Source of the DNA: [Chlorobium] sp. 445
GTDB taxonomy: Bacteria > Bacteroidota > Chlorobiia > Chlorobiales > Thermochlorobacteraceae
Assembly: GCA_002763895.1 (NCBI GenBank)
Contig: NSLH01000006.1
Span: forward strand, 42,440-106,439
Direction of reading: 5' to 3'
Length of the DNA: 64,000 bases
The position numbers and the translations under genes were made by a program. Numbering within the stretch: position 1 is the first letter of the stretch; the number at the start of each line of letters is the position of its first letter. Below the pieces are notes generated by a model that was given only the letters and a program-made list of their open reading frames with translations, searched no databases and was not told where the DNA came from. Of the stretch, positions 59,701-64,000 are shown one piece after another.

Positions 59701-61559
59701 GCGTGCTGCCGGTTGTGCTTGTGCTAATCGCTGATAGTGCTATCATGACCCCGTTTGTTGCACTGGCATTGATAGTTACATTTCCATTGATGGTCAGTGC
59801 AGAAGTTGTCGTGTTCTGTGTATTGAGCAGCAAGGCAGTGTTCGCAGAGCTCAGTGTAGCTGAACTTGCCGCAGAGCCAATCGTAACATTTCCGTTGACG
59901 GTGTGTGCACGAGTTCCACTTGCCGCATTCGTTAAAACAAACACCCCTTGTTGAATCACCAGCGAATTGTTGACCGTGATATTTCCATCTGCTATGCACG
60001 GATTTGTCAATGTTGTAGGCAGCGTAAAGTTGCTTGCAGGACGGTTAATGACCAGATTGTTGTAGGTACGCGCTGTTACGGTCTGATCCCCTGCCACATT
60101 TGCAGCATATTCAATCGTGCCTTGCGTGTTAATGTTAGTGAGATTCCAATTCACAGGGCTACCACGCCGTGTAATACAAAATCCGAAGGCAGTTGCTGAC
60201 ATACCATCACCTAACCCTGTGAGGTTACGCACCACCAGACGCCCGTTCGGCCCAAATGCCAGTGTGGGGTTGCCCGGAAGCAGTACCGATGTTCACGCCT
60301 GTAATTTCAGCGCTGTTATCTACAATTACTGTGCCGTTGATCGTCAGCGTTTGATTTCGAGAAATTCCAAAGCTCGACCCTCCAATCACATTTACGACAC
60401 CATTGACATTGTAAGTGATATTTGCATTTGCAGAGGGCGTACCACCAGACTGTACGCCAAAGACTACATTGTGCACCGCTGGATTTGCAAGTGTCCCGCC
60501 CAAAAAGTTTATAGTGGGGATAACTGTACCGCTTGGATTGGCTTGAATTATTCCACTTGTCATGGTAAAGCCGCCTGTACCGCCTACACCTGTCTGCCCC
60601 AGATTCATCGTAATTGATGCAGGAATTGATGCTCCAGGTATCGTGCTGTAATAGAGATTAAATCCTAAACCTGTTGGTACAGTCAATAGCAAATTGCCTC
60701 GCACGTTAAAGGTTGCCGTGCTTCCCCCTGAAAAAGGAGAAGTCATTGCAATTGCAACACCACCATTCGTTGTTGCAACTTGATTTGCAACCACATCTCC
60801 TAATACAGTCAGTGTGGCATTAACATTTTGTGCATTTGCTGTAACCGTAAAGCCCGTATTAACTGTAACATGAGGGGAAAGGTTCCTGTGTCTGCGTGCT
60901 GTTAGGTCCGCCTACCCGCATGCTTTGGATTTGGTGGCTAAAGGTCGCACCTGCAGTAGGCGCACAGTTGAGCACACCCTGCCGCACATAGAGTTCTCCC
61001 GTCGTTGTGATATTTCCCACAAACCGTACTGGGTTATTGAGCGTGTAGCCTGTCACACGGTTGACAACGAAACTATCGTCGTCTGAACATCGCTACCTAG
61101 TTTCTCGATTGTCAAGTTATGGAACTGTGTGGTGCCAGCCCCTCCGATATCTTGTGTCACGCTATTTCCATTTAGTTTTACAGTGGTGCCCGACGCCGCA
61201 GTAAAAGTGCAGCCATTTGGGACACTAAGGTTTCTGCCAATGTTCAAGTCACCGTTTAGTGTGACATTGCTCGTGCCGCTCAGCGTAAAATCGCGCACTT
61301 GTGTGTTCACAGGAATGTTCGTCAGCGTCGGACTCACACTCGGAAATATGACATCAACAGTTGTGCCATTCGGCACGCCATTAGGATTCCAGTTATTTGA
61401 GTTATTCCAACTTGTTCCATCGCCGCCGCCTGTCCAAGTGTAGGAGCTCTGAGCAAACAGTGCCGTTGGCATTAGCCACCCAAGCAGCATGAGGCTAAGT
61501 CCCCAGCGCACTTGGTGTCGTACGCGAAGTGCTTTCATTATTGTAGTCACCTTTATCAT
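56711..61559 (-). CDS. type IX-secreted giant beta-strand-repeat surface protein, three frameshifts
   Basis: About 1,615 residues when repaired. A signal peptide (to ALFAQ) follows a GGAGG site 4 bases before ATG 61559. The body is a beta-helix/strand-repeat region with repeats built around TVNGTL.C.D.S, GLGDGT and LTSI..NGT. The C-terminus has a 90-residue linker domain and a type IX sorting domain (LEQNYPNPFNSST, VYDLLGRKVADL, GLYIYRLEASS, MLLLK), so it should be exported by T9SS to the surface. Frame breaks lie at about 61072-61082, 60885-60886 and 60273-60275, each repaired by one base. It shares the linker cassette with the next gene. Confidence 0.85.
57022..57294. repeat. 273-bp repeat, copy A (T9SS pre-CTD domain)
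   Basis: Perfectly identical to 62239-62511 at the nucleotide level (compared row by row). It encodes the domain starting LPVELVEFVGRATGLG and running to DFDGTTHDY, just before the sorting domain of the first surface protein. Confidence 0.95.
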
Positions 61560-61924
61560 TGTTCCTCCATTTTGATGTTTTCACAGATGTTGGATTTGTT
61601 GCCCTTTAAAACTGCAGGTGAAGGAGGTACTAGTATGGTGAAGACTCATGTCCAGAATATCGTCATAAATCTCAAATCATTTTCTCATCACTTTCGCAGA
61701 CAGTTGTACCTGTTTTGAGTTGCACATGATCAATCCAATTTCGGTGTTTGCCTTGCGTTTCTTTGTCTTGTGCGTTGCATATTAGCAATTTCAATTGCGC
61801 TCGCCTGTTTAGACTCGCAAAGCCATTGCTCTGCAAAGCCGCCGCAAGCCTAGTACGCTGTGGTGCGCTCTGCCTCTGCCGTTTCCTCTTCAAAAAAACT
61901 TAGCAGAGGCAAAGCATCTGAAAC
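61560..61924. other. 365-base gap between the two surface-protein genes
   Basis: Holds the ribosome site of the downstream gene (on the minus strand), a small candidate ORF with AAGGAGG on the plus strand (61635-61718), and an inverted repeat TGCCTCTGC/GCAGAGGCA (61871-61911) just after the second surface gene. The T run lies inside the loop of this repeat, so it is only a weak terminator candidate. Confidence 0.5.
61635..61718 (+). CDS. candidate small open reading frame (27 residues)
   Basis: AAGGAGG at 61621-61627 lies 7 bases before ATG 61635, giving a 27-codon frame that ends FRRQLYLF. It is on the strand opposite to the surface-protein genes, in the gap between them. The ribosome site is strong but the frame is short and unlike known proteins. 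Confidence 0.25.
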   Translation: MVKTHVQNIVINLKSFSHHFRRQLYLF

Positions 61925-64000
61925 CTACTTCATTAGCAGCATTTTCTTTGTCTCTACAAACCGCCTTTGTGCCGATGTAGCTTCCAGTCGGTAGAGATAA
62001 ACGCCACTTGATAGCCCACGCGCATCAAAACGCACTTCGTAGACGCCCGCTTCCTGCTTTACAGAGCGTAGCACCTCACTGACCATGCGTCCGAGCATAT
62101 CATAGACACGCAGACTCACTTCGCTTGCTGCAGGAAGCGCATAGCGGATGGTTGTACTTGGGTTGAAGGGATTGGGATAATTTTGCATCAGTTCATAGTC
62201 TCGAATCAAGCGTGTGGCTTCAACTTCAACGGTTTGTTCGTAGTCGTGTGTGGTACCGTCAAAGTCTACCGAGCGCAAGCGATAGACATACCGCTCGCCT
62301 TCTTGCACAGCAACATCGCGAAACTGATATTGCCGCCCGACAGGCAGTGTGCCCGCGCCACGCAGCGCCTCTACATCACGGTAGTGTGCAATTTCCTGAC
62401 CGTTGCGCAGCAGCACAAATCCCGCATTGTCTCGCTCCGATGCCGTCTTCCAGCGCAACTCCACGCCTAAACCCGTCGCTCGTCCAACAAACTCCACAAG
62501 CTCCACCGGCAGCGGATCATCCGCTGGATTTTCGGTGGCAAGCGAGACAAAAAAGTCAGTACCTGCACCGACCAACTCGCTGAACGTGAACGAGTTAAAG
62601 GTTGTCGGGAGTGTGCTGGTATTGACTGCGGCTGGACCTTGGCTTAGCCAAAGTGCCGATGTGCGCGTCGCAATTTTAAGTGTGGAGTTTGAACTGGCTA
62701 GATTAACTGCATCATCGCTATTGATAGCCATATCGCGCACTTGTTCCATCGTTGCTGCGCCAATACCTAAGTTGTTGAATTCATAGTAGCGCAGGTCCGA
62801 CACCTTTTGCAGAGGGGAAGTAACACCCGCTAAGGAATTTGCATTGCTACTAACGAGTTTTGCCAGCAGCCTCGTACTAGCTGTAAGTTGCAGCGTAATT
62901 GGACGATAGACTGCCGCATCACCTAATGGGAAAAAGTATTGCGCGCTTACACCTGTAACCGCGCGTTCAAGTGGGGCATTAATCCACCCAGATGTGCGTG
63001 AAATAGCTGCTGTAGAACTGTTCAAGATGCGCACAGTGTCATTTGTCGTGCCACTCACAGCACCACCTTGGAGCGTCAGTTGGTTACTTACCACCGCCGT
63101 TGCGCTACCAAGCGTCTTAGCGCCACCTGAGATAGTAAGTTTATAATACTGCGTGTTAGGCACATACAAGGCTTGCTGGTTGCGGGGCGTAATGACTTGC
63201 GGCGCGCTGCCGTTGTAGTCTATCGTACCATTTGTGTTAATACTGGTTAGGTTCCATTCATTTGGTGTAGATGAGCCTGGCGATGTACGTCGGATAAAGA
63301 GTGGAGCAGCGCTTGTAGGGTCAAGCAGCGTTCCATCGCCTAAGCCATCCACATCAGCAACGCGGATGATGCCGTTTGGACCCATATTGAGTTGTGTCTG
63401 ACCGGAGCCACCGCCCGTGAGGGTTGCAATCAGCTGCGCACCATCTTGACACACCAGCGTACCATTGACCGTAAGCCCAAACTGATTGTGAATGGCGATA
63501 CCTGAGCTGCTGTTCATTTGTACTGTTGCCCCAGAGGCAATTTCCCAGTTCGTAATGGCATTGGTTTCTCCACTCGACCCCAACCATATGTCTGGGTCGG
63601 CATCAAATATTTGTAAGCTCGTGCCTGAGAATCGAATTTGGGGGACGCTACCGCCACCACCGCGTCTACCATTATAGCGACTCGTGTTTTTGAGCTGGAA
63701 ATTCCCTTTGACCTCAAGACGCATGGTTCCATTGGCAAAGCCGCCTCGGTATAGTAGATTGTCTTGTCTTACATCTCCCGAAATCACAGAAAAGTTCGTA
63801 CCATTACCTATTAACCCCAAGCGTGCCCCTGTGAAATCAAAATTCCCATTTACAGTCATGATTGCGCCTGATGAACTTGCATCATTTGTGCCATTGCCTG
63901 AAGCTGGCGACACAAGCGCCAGCACCACGCCTTCATTAGTATGAGTGAGAGATGGCGCTGTCACATTTCCAGTCACAGTGAGAGTTGTAAAAGCATTAGC
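61925..64000 (-). CDS. type IX-secreted strand-repeat surface protein (5' end outside the window)
   Basis: The last 691 residues of a protein that begins beyond the window. It has the same repeat style as the first surface protein (DVDGLGDGTLLDP, WNLTSINTNGTIDYNG, VNGTLVCQDGAQLIA), then a linker domain with 273 identical bases and a T9SS sorting domain (MQNYPNPFNPSTTIRYALP, VYDMLGRMV, GVYLYRLEATS, MLLMK). No frameshift is seen in the visible part. The two genes lie in tandem on the minus strand and probably arose by duplication. Confidence 0.88.
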   Translation of the reverse strand, partial: ANAFTTLTVTGNVTAPSLTHTNEGVVLALVSPASGNGTNDASSSGAIMTVNGNFDFTGARLGLIGNGTNFSVISGDVRQDNLLYRGGFANGTMRLEVKGNFQLKNTSRYNGRRGGGGSVPQIRFSGTSLQIFDADPDIWLGSSGETNAITNWEIASGATVQMNSSSGIAIHNQFGLTVNGTLVCQDGAQLIATLTGGGSGQTQLNMGPNGIIRVADVDGLGDGTLLDPTSAAPLFIRRTSPGSSTPNEWNLTSINTNGTIDYNGSAPQVITPRNQQALYVPNTQYYKLTISGGAKTLGSATAVVSNQLTLQGGAVSGTTNDTVRILNSSTAAISRTSGWINAPLERAVTGVSAQYFFPLGDAAVYRPITLQLTASTRLLAKLVSSNANSLAGVTSPLQKVSDLRYYEFNNLGIGAATMEQVRDMAINSDDAVNLASSNSTLKIATRTSALWLSQGPAAVNTSTLPTTFNSFTFSELVGAGTDFFVSLATENPADDPLPVELVEFVGRATGLGVELRWKTASERDNAGFVLLRNGQEIAHYRDVEALRGAGTLPVGRQYQFRDVAVQEGERYVYRLRSVDFDGTTHDYEQTVEVEATRLIRDYELMQNYPNPFNPSTTIRYALPAASEVSLRVYDMLGRMVSEVLRSVKQEAGVYEVRFDARGLSSGVYLYRLEATSAQRRFVETKKMLLMK
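62239..62511. repeat. 273-bp repeat, copy B (T9SS pre-CTD domain)
   Basis: Perfectly identical to 57022-57294. The flanking sequences on both sides, including the sorting domains, differ clearly between the copies, so identity stops at sharp borders. Confidence 0.95.

Overview
The window looks like a chromosomal segment of a Gram-negative member of the Bacteroidota/Chlorobiota (FCB) group, most plausibly a Chlorobiota relative of the Chloroherpeton/Thermochlorobacter kind. Seen directly: two large surface proteins with type IX secretion C-terminal sorting domains, a Wzi-like outer-membrane protein, a FadL-like barrel, TolC, TonB-type proteins, TANNTTTG-like promoter elements, a bacillithiol-pathway deacetylase, and a 66-residue protein that aligns by eye, without gaps, to the chlorosome baseplate protein CsmA. 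A KGD-type 2-oxoglutarate decarboxylase/dehydrogenase and an aconitase point to an oxidative TCA cycle. The taxonomic placement is inference. No rRNA, CRISPR, integrase or insertion sequence was recognised.

Layout. 0-6.6 kb (+): DUF2752 protein, SPFH protein, small membrane protein, isoaspartyl peptidase, Wzi-like barrel, polyprenyl glycosylphosphotransferase. 6.7-10.6 kb (-): a tight operon queG-PAP2-DUF4293-pdxA-ftsE. 10.6-12.5 kb (-): a secreted protein and a FecR-domain protein. 12.7-17.7 kb (-): lepA-lepB-outer membrane protein-ftsX. 17.9-23.5 kb: recJ, TonB-like protein, a lone PAS protein, truA, and an unknown protein overlapping a JAMM metalloprotease. 23.6-29.7 kb: a more AT-rich block with a coiled-coil lipoprotein, ABC-2 permease, secreted GH13 enzyme, photolyase and ABC ATPase. 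29.9-30.1 kb: two tRNA-Leu genes. 30.2-38.1 kb: kgd, tolC, aconitase. 38.2-46.4 kb (-): accD, serA, bshB1, a TPR-GGDEF diguanylate cyclase and a propeller-type histidine kinase. 46.7-51.8 kb (+): pheT, a coiled-coil protein, zapA, a probable 6S RNA, rny. 52.0-56.6 kb (-): tatA, a DksA-like protein, ileS, the CsmA-like protein. 56.7-64 kb (-): two type IX-secreted repeat proteins sharing a perfect 273-bp cassette.

A striking feature is the number of apparent single-base frameshifts: about 17 breaks in 12 genes, including essential ones (lepB, ileS). Many lie in short homopolymers and nearly all are repaired by a one-base change, so most are probably sequence errors, and the genes are described here as single units. 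Two deserve separate attention: lepB is broken at a tetranucleotide repeat, and kgd is broken exactly at an ATGA stop/start overlap.

How the genes work together: the window holds housekeeping modules (translation: pheT, ileS, lepA, truA, queG, tRNA-Leu; division: ftsE, ftsX, zapA; export: lepB, tatA), central metabolism (kgd, aconitase, accD, serA, pdxA), envelope and exopolysaccharide functions, and a probable signalling operon in which a periplasmic-sensing histidine kinase is translationally coupled to a diguanylate cyclase.
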